Shown in pieces: positions 7,142-15,084 of a stretch of 30,169 nucleotides of DNA. Position numbers and translations under genes: made by a program. The DNA is taken from NCBI GenBank assembly GCA_946887025.1, contig CAMPJY010000012.1, forward strand, positions 1 through 30,169, read 5' to 3'. The notes beneath the pieces were generated by a model. The model was not told where the DNA came from. It saw nothing but the letters and a program-made list of their open reading frames with translations, and made no database searches. Each line of letters opens with the position of its first letter. The stretch's first letter is position 1. Origin of the DNA: an uncultured Salinimicrobium sp. (lineage in GTDB: Bacteria; Bacteroidota; Bacteroidia; Flavobacteriales; Flavobacteriaceae).

Positions 7142-9181
7142 TTAGTTCTCCACCGGAAGATTCCCGTAGTTCTTTGAGTAGTTCAGCATCTGCTCCTCAA
7201 AACTTGCAGGCTGATCCACACCAATGGAAATGATCTCTCCGTTTTCATCGGTTTCAGGAACCAGAACAGGATTTACGAATCCGGAGTAAGGTGCTGCCTC
7301 AAATTGTTCGTTACGCTCCAATACGTTTGCATGGATCTCCTGGTCCACTTTCACTCCATAATTCTCCACAAGCGCCTTGGCTGCCTCGTAATCCCCTTCA
7401 GATTTTATCCTTTGGGTCTCTCGAAGTAGTTCCCCGAACAGCTCCCGTAGCCTGTCGTAATCCTTGATATCAAAGAAGATCTCTCCATCTCTTTCGACTC
7501 TTTCGATCACACCTTCCTCTTTACCTTTTTCAAAAACCCAGGCACTCACCCACTGGCGGTTACGCATGTGAGCTTCCTCAACATCGGCGCCAAGTTCCAG
7601 ACGGATAAGCTGAGTCATTAACCCATTTCTGATATATCCATCATAGGCTGCTTTCCCTACTTTCTCGTAGTCCTCGACCAATCCCAGTTCTTCAAGTTTA
7701 GGATCCATAAGGAAGTACAACCCAACGAGATCTGCTCTTCCTTCCTCAAGAGTGGAAGCATAGCTTTTCAGGGTTTCCTTGGTTTCTCCAACCCCCGGAT
7801 TGATTTGTCCCGAGGCATGACCTACAACTTCGTGAAGAGCAGTATGTAGTTTATCGCCAAGTTCCCCATATTCTTTCTCAAGCGCAATCTCTTCTTCATC
7901 ATGGGCAAATTCCTCAAGTCTCCCCGTGCTTCCTGCATTGTTATAGGCATTGATGATGTTTCCTAAAGAAACTGACTTAGATCCATGTTCCTGTCTGATC
8001 CAGTTGGAGTTTGGCAGGTTCACCCCTATAGGGGTACTTGGTGAAGCATCCCCGGCTTCCCCGGCTACGATTACCGTCTTGTAGGTAACCCCCACAACTT
8101 CGTCTTTTTTGTGCTCCTCCATAAGTGGAGCGTTATCCTCAAACCACTGTACATTTTCCTCAAGCACCTGCATCTTTTTGGACATGTCGAAATCCTTTAT
8201 CTGTACAATATTCTCGTAGGAACCTTTATAGCCAAGTGGGTCGTTGTACACCTCAATAAAACTGTTGATGTAGTCTATGTTCCCTTCGGTGGCATTCACC
8301 CAGGCAATGTTATAGTCATCCCAGGTCTGCAGGTCTCCTGTCTTGTAATAATCGATTAGAAGTCCAAGGGCCTCCGCCTGCTTTTCGTTTTCGGCAACGC
8401 CTTTGGCTTTTTCCAACCAAACGATTACCTCATCAATGGCCTCTCCGTACATCCCGCCACTTTTCCAGACCTTTTCCACAAGCTCGCCATCTTCTTTTAC
8501 CAATTTGGAATTAAGGCCAAAGGCCAAAGGCCTCTTCGGATCCGGAGATACTTTTGCAGCATAAAATGCAGCGACCTCCGCAGCGGTTATATCTTCCCCG
8601 TAGAAGTTTACTGCAGAACCTTCCACAAGTCCCTTGGATTCATCAAGGTTGACTTTCTTGGAATCCTCACTGTTGAAGATCACTTCATAAGCCTCTCCTG
8701 TCAGTTCAGTATTTGTTTCTGCCAGAACAGTATCGAAATATTCCCTGCTGAATTCAGGTTTGAATTTTTCGTTGGAATAATGGTGATGGATCCCGTTGGA
8801 GAACCATACCCTTTTCAGATAAGTCTCGAAATTCTTCCAGTCTTCTGAAGTTTTATCTCCTTCATAAGTAGTATAAATGTTTTCCAGGGCTTCTCTGATC
8901 TTCAGGTTGTGCTTATAATTCTGGTCCCAGATGATATCTCTTCCTTCCAGGCCAGCCTGTACAAGATAATAAACAAGCCTTTGTTCCTTCAGGCTAAGAT
9001 TTTCCCATCCGGGGATCTGGTATCTCAGGACCTTAATGTCGGCAAATTCATCTACTACCCAGTCAAATTCCGCATTCTGTTCTACGCCCTCGGCCTTCAC
9101 GGGATTTTCGACCACCCCATCGGCACAGGAGACAATAAATGTTGACACAAAAATGAGTGCCAGAAAAGATTTTAATTTCAT
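7142..9181 (-). CDS. Dipeptidyl-peptidase III lipoprotein (peptidase family M49)
   Basis: Zinc metallopeptidase that removes dipeptides from the N-terminus of short peptides. The M49 signature HEVVGH is at residues 450-455, and the second zinc-binding motif EEGRAD at 479-484 (family form EECRAE). Catalytic residues are intact and the 679-aa length is normal. The N-terminus ([19 protein letters not shown]) is a lipoprotein signal peptide with Cys19, so the enzyme should be anchored in the cell envelope, unlike cytosolic eukaryotic DPP III. That location suits breakdown of imported oligopeptides. The gene stands alone, with a candidate promoter about 90 bp upstream and a terminator just after the stop. 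Confidence 0.95.
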   Translation of the reverse strand: MKLKSFLALIFVSTFIVSCADGVVENPVKAEGVEQNAEFDWVVDEFADIKVLRYQIPGWENLSLKEQRLVYYLVQAGLEGRDIIWDQNYKHNLKIREALENIYTTYEGDKTSEDWKNFETYLKRVWFSNGIHHHYSNEKFKPEFSREYFDTVLAETNTELTGEAYEVIFNSEDSKKVNLDESKGLVEGSAVNFYGEDITAAEVAAFYAAKVSPDPKRPLAFGLNSKLVKEDGELVEKVWKSGGMYGEAIDEVIVWLEKAKGVAENEKQAEALGLLIDYYKTGDLQTWDDYNIAWVNATEGNIDYINSFIEVYNDPLGYKGSYENIVQIKDFDMSKKMQVLEENVQWFEDNAPLMEEHKKDEVVGVTYKTVIVAGEAGDASPSTPIGVNLPNSNWIRQEHGSKSVSLGNIINAYNNAGSTGRLEEFAHDEEEIALEKEYGELGDKLHTALHEVVGHASGQINPGVGETKETLKSYASTLEEGRADLVGLYFLMDPKLEELGLVEDYEKVGKAAYDGYIRNGLMTQLIRLELGADVEEAHMRNRQWVSAWVFEKGKEEGVIERVERDGEIFFDIKDYDRLRELFGELLRETQRIKSEGDYEAAKALVENYGVKVDQEIHANVLERNEQFEAAPYSGFVNPVLVPETDENGEIISIGVDQPASFEEQMLNYSKNYGNLPVEN

Positions 9182-9223
9182 CTCTTTGATATTAAGTTAA
9201 TTAAAGGTTATTCCTGAAGGAGG

Positions 9224-9240
9224 CTGGCACTTTATCTGCA
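9224..9240 (+). promoter_or_regulatory. Candidate sigma-54-like promoter upstream of the SRPBCC/GyrI-crcB pair
   Basis: CTGGCACTTTATCTGCA resembles the -24/-12 consensus YTGGCAC-N5-TTGCW: TGGCAC is exact, GG to GC spacing is exact, and the first T of TTGC is C. A start site would fall near 9251, about 90 bp before the ATG at 9344. No TAnnTTTG match was found for this gene. A single motif match of this kind is weak evidence. Confidence 0.3.
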
Positions 9241-9270
9241 AAAATGCCCCCGCAATTCTTCAATAATTGA

Positions 9271-9278
9271 CAAATGTA
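9271..9278 (-). promoter_or_regulatory. Candidate -7 element for the DPP III gene
   Basis: The minus strand reads TACATTTG (TAnnTTTG), 90 bp before the ATG at 9181. No clear -33 TTG at the expected spacing. It implies a leader of about 80 nt. Confidence 0.4.
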
Positions 9279-9343
9279 ATAATTCACAACCTTAAAAATA
9301 ATTATATTAGCATATTAATGATTGCTTTGACTTCCCAGGAATT

Positions 9344-10372
9344 ATGAAAATATTGAAATATCTTCTCTTCGTTCTACTGATCATTTTTATTGCCGGATCA
9401 ATATATATTGCGACCCAGGATGGCGATTATCAGATAGAGGAAAGCAGAGTGATCCCGGCCCCCGTCTCCTTGTTGTACGGGGAGGTCAGCGACCTTTCGA
9501 CCTGGGGAAAATGGAGCTATTGGGGAAGTGAAGAGGAGATAGTTGTCAATCTTTCTGAACCATCCACGGGAGAAACAGCAGGCTTCTCCTGGGAAAACAG
9601 TGAAATGGGAGATGGGGCTATAACAACTCAGAAATTAATTCCCAATAGCGCTATTGAGCAGCAATTGCTAATGGAAACCACCTTCAGTGATATCAAAGGG
9701 ACCGTATACTGGAAATTTGAGCCTGCGGAAGGGGGCACCAGGGTGACCTGGGGAATAAAAGATGATCTTAATTTTAAAGAAAAACTGGCCCTGAACCTGA
9801 GGGACGGCAATCTCAATGATCTTTTTGAACCCAAACTGCAGCAAGGCCTCGAAAACCTGGAAGAAAACGTGAAACTCCAGATGGAGGAATACAGCATAAA
9901 TGTGGATGGGGTGACTCAGCACAGCGGTGGATTCTTTTTATATATGACCACCGCCTCCCATACCCCGGAAGTTTATATTCGGGCACAGGAAATGATCGAG
10001 CAGGTAAGCCTGTACATGGAGGAAAACAACATTAGCAGCGCCGGAAAACCATTTATTCTTTACAACCAGAAGGATGAACGCAGCGGGACCTCCATTTTTT
10101 CGGCTGCCATTCCCACCTCCAATCAGATCATTACTCCAGTGGGGAGCCCGGTGCTGAATGGTTTTCACCCGGCTCAGAAAGCAGTAAAAGTAAGCCTGAG
10201 GGGAAACACCAAGAACGCTCCTGAAGCCTGGCAGGCAGGTTATCAATACATAGAAGAGAATGGCCTGGAAGTAAACCCTGAAGCGGAACCATTTGAGGTG
10301 TTTTACAATAATCCTGCAGTTGAACCAAATCCCGCACTTTGGGTAACGGAAATATTTATCCCAGTATTGTAG
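9344..10372 (+). CDS. Membrane-anchored SRPBCC / GyrI-like two-domain protein
   Basis: A 342-aa protein with an N-terminal hydrophobic helix (about residues 4-23), so anchored or secreted. It is followed by a SRPBCC (polyketide-cyclase-like) domain at about 30-165, with VIPAPVSLLYGEVSDLSTWGKW near its start and RVTWGI near its end. A GyrI-like / AraC effector-binding domain follows at about 180-342 (GFFLYMTTASHTPEVYIRAQEMIEQVSLYM...). Both domains bind small ligands in a hydrophobic cavity, and no enzyme motif is visible. Having both behind one membrane anchor suggests an envelope ligand-binding or sensor role (inference). The stop codon TAG is directly followed by the crcB ATG, so the two are co-transcribed and probably translationally coupled. 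Confidence 0.8.
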   Translation: MKILKYLLFVLLIIFIAGSIYIATQDGDYQIEESRVIPAPVSLLYGEVSDLSTWGKWSYWGSEEEIVVNLSEPSTGETAGFSWENSEMGDGAITTQKLIPNSAIEQQLLMETTFSDIKGTVYWKFEPAEGGTRVTWGIKDDLNFKEKLALNLRDGNLNDLFEPKLQQGLENLEENVKLQMEEYSINVDGVTQHSGGFFLYMTTASHTPEVYIRAQEMIEQVSLYMEENNISSAGKPFILYNQKDERSGTSIFSAAIPTSNQIITPVGSPVLNGFHPAQKAVKVSLRGNTKNAPEAWQAGYQYIEENGLEVNPEAEPFEVFYNNPAVEPNPALWVTEIFIPVL

Positions 10373-10744
10373 ATGATGAAACAGGTTTTACTGGTTTTTT
10401 TAGGAGGCGGGGCAGGAAGTATTCTTCGATTCCTTATTTCCAGGTCTCTCCAAAACCAATCCGGAATGCCTTATGGAACTTTTACAGTGAATATTCTTGG
10501 TAGTCTGCTTATTGGAATGCTAATCGGCCTTAGTCTTCGGAATAACCTGATATCAAACAACCTTTACCTTTTACTCGCCACCGGTTTTTGCGGAGGATTT
10601 ACTACTTTTTCGGCTTTTGCAGCGGAGAACCAGGCCTTTCTGAGGGCCGGGGACCTGTATCATTTCGCACTCTATAGCCTGGGGAGCCTTATTTTAGGCT
10701 TTGGAGCTGTGTTCGCCGGACTCTTTCTTTCAAGGCTTTTTTAA
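10373..10744 (+). CDS. crcB: Fluoride ion channel CrcB (Fluc)
   Basis: Small dual-topology channel that exports fluoride from the cytoplasm as an antiparallel dimer. Four transmembrane helices are evident in 123 aa. Family motifs: GGGAGSILRFLISR at the N-terminus, YGTFTVNILGS (channel Asn), and GFCGGFTTFSAFA (the Phe/Ser/Thr track). It begins directly after the stop of the SRPBCC/GyrI gene (ATG at 10373; a second ATG at 10376 is equally possible). No fluoride riboswitch can fit immediately upstream, so any control must act on the upstream promoter. It appears to be a single-copy form, since no second crcB is adjacent. Confidence 0.95.
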   Translation: MMKQVLLVFLGGGAGSILRFLISRSLQNQSGMPYGTFTVNILGSLLIGMLIGLSLRNNLISNNLYLLLATGFCGGFTTFSAFAAENQAFLRAGDLYHFALYSLGSLILGFGAVFAGLFLSRLF

Positions 10745-10777
10745 CCCTACACAGAGATTTTTCCTGAAGTGATATTT

Positions 10778-11377
10778 CTAATGGAATTTCTTTACCCCGG
10801 CATTTACTTCAACCTCTAAATGATTTTCCTCCGGAGGGATGGGGCAGGAATATTTGCCATTATAGGCGCAGTAGGGATTATAGGCTTTGTTAAAATCAAT
10901 CACTATACTTTTAGCAGCAGGAATCCGCAAGTCCAGATACCTTCCGCCTGCATAGGTGGATTTGCCATTGGATTTATCGGTAAAGGGTGCAAACAGATAA
11001 TCTTTATACTCCGGATTGCTCGTCAGTTCGAGGTTCTGGAAAAGGTCCAGTTTATATTCCTTTCCTTTCAAATTAAAATAAACTTCTGCATATTTTACAT
11101 AGTAAGGTTTTCTGTCTGTAGTGGTGGGCATTTGAAAGGGATTTTCCAAAGGCGTACGAACAAATTCTGCAACCACACGATAAGTGGTATCCACGGGGAA
11201 AAACTCCAGTCCAGTGAATTCCCTGAGATCCTCGGGAGTGAGAGGAGAAGTTTCAGGATCGATATAAGAGGAATCCAATTCCTTTTGAAAATCCAGGCTC
11301 TCCTGCATCTTATCCACTTCCTGAGAATAAGAACTAAATCCAATTAGTGAGATCAGAAAAATAATTATCTTTTTCAT
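10778..11377 (-). CDS. DUF1684 exported protein
   Basis: A 199-aa protein of the DUF1684 family; biochemical function unknown. Residues 1-18 (MKKIIIFLISLIGFSSYS) form a signal peptide, cleaved probably before QEVDK. The conserved block is near the C-terminus: GGRYLDLRIPAAKSIVIDFN followed by KAYNPYCAYNGKYSCPIPPEENHL, a strongly conserved feature with two Cys residues. It starts directly after the stop of the esterase-like gene (no intergenic base), so both are on one transcript and both products are exported. A joint envelope role is plausible but unproven. Confidence 0.88.
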   Translation of the reverse strand: MKKIIIFLISLIGFSSYSQEVDKMQESLDFQKELDSSYIDPETSPLTPEDLREFTGLEFFPVDTTYRVVAEFVRTPLENPFQMPTTTDRKPYYVKYAEVYFNLKGKEYKLDLFQNLELTSNPEYKDYLFAPFTDKSNGKSTYAGGRYLDLRIPAAKSIVIDFNKAYNPYCAYNGKYSCPIPPEENHLEVEVNAGVKKFH

Positions 11378-12790
11378 TTAGTCCAGACTTGTGGCATTTT
11401 CAAAATATCTGGATTCCCCCAGATATTTTTTGATCAGCCAGTTGTAATCTTTAGTGATTTTCAGCCCCAATGTGCCTTCAATCTCATAAAGAGAGTCTAC
11501 TTCCTTATACCCATTCTTAAGCATCTCCTCCAGATAAAAAAGTGCAGTTGGAAAATCCCCATCAAGGGTACTTAAGGATATTATATTTTTATAGGCTTCA
11601 AAATTCTGCTGATCGAAAACGGTAGCAAGCATATTGGCTATAAGCTTTTCCTCGAGGGGAGCTCTCGCATCTTCGTATGAGGCAAGTTGCGCATCGCTCA
11701 TTTTCCGAAGCATGTCCATTAGCCTGTAGGCCATGGCAGCCTCCATTTTATTGGTCCCTTTGGTCAACTCCTGTAATTGCAGCTTCTGGTAATTCCACCA
11801 ACCCAGGTTTTCAAAATTCGCCAACTCCACATCTTCATTATAGTAGAAGAGGAAATCATCCATCAGTCGCTGTTCTTTGGAAAGCATCTCCGCATATTGT
11901 TCCTGTTGTTCACTGAATTTATCAGATCTGTCGAGCTGCCGTAATCTTTCTTTGACCTCTTGGGTTTTTATCAGATCATCGTATTTAATAGAGAGATCAT
12001 CGAGAAAGTTCTTCGCCATCAGATAGTTTCCGGCACTCATCAACTGATCCGCCATTTTGAGGTCCTCCAGGTATAGTTTATTAACAAGCTTCTGATCCAG
12101 GGGACGTTTCTCAGACCTCATGGCCTCCAGGGTTAGGTTACCCAGAGCGCTGGAAATCATCTGCGGTTGGGGCCATTCCATTCCTCCTTCGAAAACATAA
12201 AGCTGACCTGGTATCGATAGGTTCCGTAACTGATATGCTGCCATTTCCATCTCTCCAATATTGATCTGCTGGTTCCCTACGATCCCTATGGCAGTTTTCA
12301 AATTTTTCTTTTCCAGATATTCGAAATTAAAGGATTGGTCGCCAATATATATGATTCCCTGAATGTCCTCGAATAACAGCGGTAGGGTAGTGACTACCTT
12401 GGCTCCCTCCGCCAGTCCGGCCATGGAGACAGATTCAATATCAATAGGTAAAGTCCTCGCTACCTCCTGAACAAGAAGGGCTGCAGCAGTAAAGTTCTCT
12501 TTTAATTCTTTTGAAGGATCGACATTATTGGAGGAAACCAGTATGTATTGCTGCTCCTCAGCTGCAGACCGGAAAAGTCGGGCTGCGGATATCCCCCGGC
12601 CCTCCCCATCGAAAATAAAGACAACAGGCAATTCCTTTCTTCCATCAAATTCAGAAGGCAGGTAAAGGGAATAGGTCCCATCAAGGGAATCACTGATCTT
12701 TAAGGAATCCATTACAATTCCTTTTTTATAAACAGTTTCCTGGGCAGACAGGCTGGCTGCAAACAAAAGGAAGGATAGCAGTATTCTCAT
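11378..12790 (-). CDS. Exported esterase-fold protein lacking catalytic residues, with a helical C-terminal domain
   Basis: A 470-aa protein with a signal peptide (residues 1-16, ending ASLSA). Residues about 20-230 have an alpha/beta-hydrolase (esterase D / PHB-depolymerase-like) pattern: SLYLPSEFDGRKELPVVFIFDGEG, then the nucleophile-elbow region and a strand ending YVFEGGMEWPQPQ. The elbow reads GLAEG (125-129) instead of GxSxG, so Ser is replaced by Ala127, and the usual catalytic His of the GGHxWP segment is Met204. The fold is therefore probably non-catalytic. Residues about 235-470 are helical and resemble degenerate TPR repeats. The DUF1684 gene follows without a gap. I remember similar inactive homologues in flavobacteria, but cannot name a function. 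Confidence 0.75.
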   Translation of the reverse strand: MRILLSFLLFAASLSAQETVYKKGIVMDSLKISDSLDGTYSLYLPSEFDGRKELPVVFIFDGEGRGISAARLFRSAAEEQQYILVSSNNVDPSKELKENFTAAALLVQEVARTLPIDIESVSMAGLAEGAKVVTTLPLLFEDIQGIIYIGDQSFNFEYLEKKNLKTAIGIVGNQQINIGEMEMAAYQLRNLSIPGQLYVFEGGMEWPQPQMISSALGNLTLEAMRSEKRPLDQKLVNKLYLEDLKMADQLMSAGNYLMAKNFLDDLSIKYDDLIKTQEVKERLRQLDRSDKFSEQQEQYAEMLSKEQRLMDDFLFYYNEDVELANFENLGWWNYQKLQLQELTKGTNKMEAAMAYRLMDMLRKMSDAQLASYEDARAPLEEKLIANMLATVFDQQNFEAYKNIISLSTLDGDFPTALFYLEEMLKNGYKEVDSLYEIEGTLGLKITKDYNWLIKKYLGESRYFENATSLD

Positions 12791-12830
12791 GGGGATAAGT
12801 TATGAATAATCTCAAAATTTAAAGATAAAA

Positions 12831-12860
12831 AAAATGGTCCAGAGATTTCGGGACCATTTT
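12831..12860 (-). terminator. Intrinsic terminator of the DUF1328 gene
   Basis: AAAATGGTCC (12831-12840) and GGACCATTTT (12851-12860) form a perfect 10-bp stem around a 10-nt loop. On the minus strand it is followed by T8, right for a transcript coming from the DUF1328 gene at 12900. It also insulates the downstream esterase-like gene. Confidence 0.85.
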
Positions 12861-12899
12861 CTTCTTTTTCTTTTTCAATTTTTACAATTTTCTTCCCAT

Positions 12900-13097
12900 T
12901 TAGTCCCTTACTTTTTCATACTGAAGTTTGTTATCAGGAAAAAAGGCCTTTGCAATCAGTGATATCACAAATAGATCAGTAAAGATCAGACTTAGTACCC
13001 GTACAATTTCAATTCCTGCAAATTCTCCTCCTGCAAATCCTATCAGTCCCGTTATTAAAGCCAGGACCAAAAATATCGTGCTATAATGTCTCATCAT
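12900..13097 (-). CDS. DUF1328 (YtjA-like) small membrane protein
   Basis: A 65-aa inner-membrane protein with two hydrophobic helices (about 6-24 and 30-52). The pattern FLVLALITGLIGFAGGEFAGIEIVRVLSLIFTDLFVISLI corresponds to DUF1328 / YtjA proteins, which are often stress-associated, though no molecular role is established. Starts at 13097 or 13094 (MM) are equally likely. A TAACTTTG promoter element lies about 27 bp upstream and a terminator follows the stop, so it is a monocistronic unit. Similar small proteins are frequent next to general stress genes. Confidence 0.8.
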   Translation of the reverse strand: MMRHYSTIFLVLALITGLIGFAGGEFAGIEIVRVLSLIFTDLFVISLIAKAFFPDNKLQYEKVRD

Positions 13098-13123
13098 CTT
13101 ATCTTTTTCAATTAGTACAGGAC

Positions 13124-13131
13124 CAAAGTTA
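13124..13131 (-). promoter_or_regulatory. Candidate -7 element for the DUF1328 gene
   Basis: The minus strand reads TAACTTTG (TAnnTTTG), 26 bp upstream of the ATG at 13097. The nearest TTG (13141-13139) is too close to be a -33 element. The remaining 140 bp up to the CLC gene stop show nothing further. Confidence 0.45.
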
Positions 13132-13271
13132 CGTTGTTCAATCCTGGTTATTACTAAGGTTTTGGTAATTGTAAATTCTTTAACTCCGCTGTGGGACTGG
13201 GATGGAAGCTTTAGGATTCCCTTTTGAACCTGCTCTTTTCTATTTTCCCAAACCCCTGAAAATATTAAACC

Positions 13272-14588
13272 TTATTTCTCCTTATGATCCCATTGAGAAG
13301 ATATAAAAGGAATCCGGGGAGCAAAGAAATAACCTGTCAGACTGGCAAACATGATAGGCACGAAAAAAGAAAAACCTGTCATGGTAGAAAGAAGTATGGT
13401 AGTACTCATTGGCGTCCGGGTAACACAGGAATTGATTGCAGCCATACAACTTATAATTGCAAGGGGTAGATTGACAGAAGGAAAGATCATATGAATCACC
13501 ATTCCCAAGGCAGCTCCCGCAAAAAAGAGTGGTATAATGAACCCGCCTCTCCATCCCGAGGTCACGGTAACGGAAATAGCAAGGATCTTGAATACCAGAA
13601 TTCCCAACAGTGCATAAAGAGTATATTCAGATGAGATCAGGGTGTTTAATTCATAATGACTGAAGTATCTGGTTATAGGGAAATAATACGCAATAACTCC
13701 CAGAATGATCCCCCCAATGAACATGCTTACATAAATAGGCACCGCAATTTTCTGAAAAACCTTCTTCAGGGTTCTGGTTAGATAAATGAAAAACCAGCCC
13801 ACTGCAGTTGCGACAAGACCAAAAAGGATGGCAAAGCCAAAATCAAAGACTGAATCTATGGTGTAGCTTGGGAAATCCCACATTGGTCCCAGCCCAAGAT
13901 GAATAATCAACGCAAAAATGACATAACTGGAACAACTTGCGACAAAGGCAGGAATAATGGCTTTGTAATACTCTACGGCGTGTTTATGATGCAGGATTTC
14001 AAGAGAAAACAAACTTCCCCCTAAAGGTGCCCCGAAAAGAGAGGTGAAACCGGAAGCCATTCCTGCTATACTGAGTGACCGAAGTTCCTCCCCTTTTAAC
14101 CTTAGCTGTTTCCCTAACCAGGATCCTGTTGATCCTGTTACCTGGACTAAAGGAGCTTCGGGCCCTAAACTTCCTCCGGAACCAACACACAAAAGTGAGG
14201 AAAGCACCATGGAGACATTATTTTCAGCACTCAGCTTCCCATTCTTGAAACGAATGTTGTTTACAATAAGATCCATTTCCCCGGGATCTCCAAGTTTGTG
14301 AATTATGATTCCCGCTAAAAGACCTGAAAGAGCCATCACCGGTATTACCCAGAGCCCTTCGAAAATTTCCAGAAAATGTGTGAGATTTGATAGAACAATC
14401 CAGTAAAGCCCTGAAATTATTCCTCCAATGATCCCCAGGAAAGCCCAGAGAAAAAACATCCGGCTAAAGACGAAGGGATTAAATCGTAATGGTTGGTCCA
14501 GAACATTAAGGAATTTTATCAGCTTCCTGCGTCTTCTTATCTTCATTCCCCTTGTTTTCCTGCTTGTTGTGGAATCTTTTCCGTTCAT
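13272..14588 (-). CDS. CLC-family chloride channel/transporter (divergent)
   Basis: Integral membrane protein of the CLC superfamily (438 aa, about ten or more hydrophobic helices) moving chloride or another anion. Selectivity motifs are GSGGSLGPEAPLVQ (136-149; Glu144 corresponds to the gating glutamate, E148 in E. coli ClcA) and GWRGGFIIP (345-353; the GGxFxP motif). The first motif, GSGIP in ClcA, is replaced by GDPGE (100-104). In the SLFSLEIL segment (192-199) the internal proton glutamate (E203 in ClcA, second E of EE) is Ile198, a change seen in CLC channels. So it may be an uncoupled channel rather than a Cl-/H+ exchanger. No CBS domains. A good promoter lies just upstream. Confidence 0.9.
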   Translation of the reverse strand: MNGKDSTTSRKTRGMKIRRRRKLIKFLNVLDQPLRFNPFVFSRMFFLWAFLGIIGGIISGLYWIVLSNLTHFLEIFEGLWVIPVMALSGLLAGIIIHKLGDPGEMDLIVNNIRFKNGKLSAENNVSMVLSSLLCVGSGGSLGPEAPLVQVTGSTGSWLGKQLRLKGEELRSLSIAGMASGFTSLFGAPLGGSLFSLEILHHKHAVEYYKAIIPAFVASCSSYVIFALIIHLGLGPMWDFPSYTIDSVFDFGFAILFGLVATAVGWFFIYLTRTLKKVFQKIAVPIYVSMFIGGIILGVIAYYFPITRYFSHYELNTLISSEYTLYALLGILVFKILAISVTVTSGWRGGFIIPLFFAGAALGMVIHMIFPSVNLPLAIISCMAAINSCVTRTPMSTTILLSTMTGFSFFVPIMFASLTGYFFAPRIPFISSQWDHKEK

Positions 14589-14607
14589 ATCTGTTTTTGA
14601 AAAATCA

Positions 14608-14636
14608 CAAAACTACTATTTTCATTCCATTTCAAA
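14608..14636 (-). promoter_or_regulatory. Bacteroidota-type promoter of the CLC gene
   Basis: On the minus strand TTTG (14636-14633) is separated by 17 bp from TAGTTTTG (14615-14608), matching the -33 TTTG / -7 TAnnTTTG consensus in both elements and spacing. Transcription would start near 14601, about 13 nt before the ATG at 14588. This is the best promoter seen in the window. Confidence 0.65.
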
Positions 14637-14687
14637 GAAGAAATCCTTCTTCTTTATGCGGAAACCAGAAATCCGGATATAAAAAAA

Positions 14688-14708
14688 GCCTTACTTAAAT
14701 AGTAAGGC
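14688..14708 (-). terminator. Intrinsic terminator of the cold-shock gene
   Basis: GCCTTACT (14688-14695) and AGTAAGGC (14701-14708) pair around a 5-nt loop. On the minus strand the stem is followed by T7. It is 29 bp after the cold-shock stop codon and upstream of the CLC promoter. Confidence 0.85.
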
Positions 14709-14737
14709 CTAAAGCTTATAAACTTATAATTGATAAA

Positions 14738-14929
14738 CTATGCTTGTCTAACATTTACTGCATTTATTCCTTTTCTACCTTCTTCAAGGTCAAAAGTCAC
14801 TTCGTCATCTTGTCTAATTTCATCAACTAAACCATTAGCGTGTACGAAATACTCCTTGTTTGATTCTTCGTCTTTAATGAACCCATATCCTTTTGAGTCG
14901 TTAAAGAACTTTACAATTCCTCTGTTCAT
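14738..14929 (-). CDS. Cold-shock domain protein (CspA family)
   Basis: Single-domain nucleic-acid chaperone of 63 aa that binds single-stranded RNA and DNA. RNP1 (SKGYGFI, about 12-18) and RNP2 (EYFVHAN, about 26-32) are present, as is the ending EGRKGINAVNVRQA. The start MNRGIVKFFNDSKG is typical of Bacteroidota Csp proteins. The promoter element at 14951-14958 leaves a leader of only about 15 nt, so the long 5' UTR thermosensor of E. coli cspA is absent. Monocistronic with its own terminator. Confidence 0.95.
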   Translation of the reverse strand: MNRGIVKFFNDSKGYGFIKDEESNKEYFVHANGLVDEIRQDDEVTFDLEEGRKGINAVNVRQA

Positions 14930-14950
14930 TATATAAATTTAAATTGACTG

Positions 14951-14958
14951 CAAATGTA
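14951..14958 (-). promoter_or_regulatory. Candidate -7 element of the cold-shock gene
   Basis: The minus strand reads TACATTTG (TAnnTTTG), 22 bp before the ATG. The region upstream is very A/T-rich and has no clear -33 TTG. Confidence 0.45.
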
Positions 14959-15084
14959 CAGCAATAAAAATTAATAAAAGCCTATAAACCAATTATTTAT
15001 TTATAAAATCTTTTCAGTCAGGGTTTTGCAGCCTAAAGAAAGAGGATCTTCCTTCCAAAAAACAAGAATCCCGGAGACCTTCGT

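Noticed and set aside
10300..10373. Fluoride riboswitch in front of crcB
   Set aside because: crcB begins directly after the stop of the preceding gene, and the upstream bases are coding sequence; no room for the aptamer.
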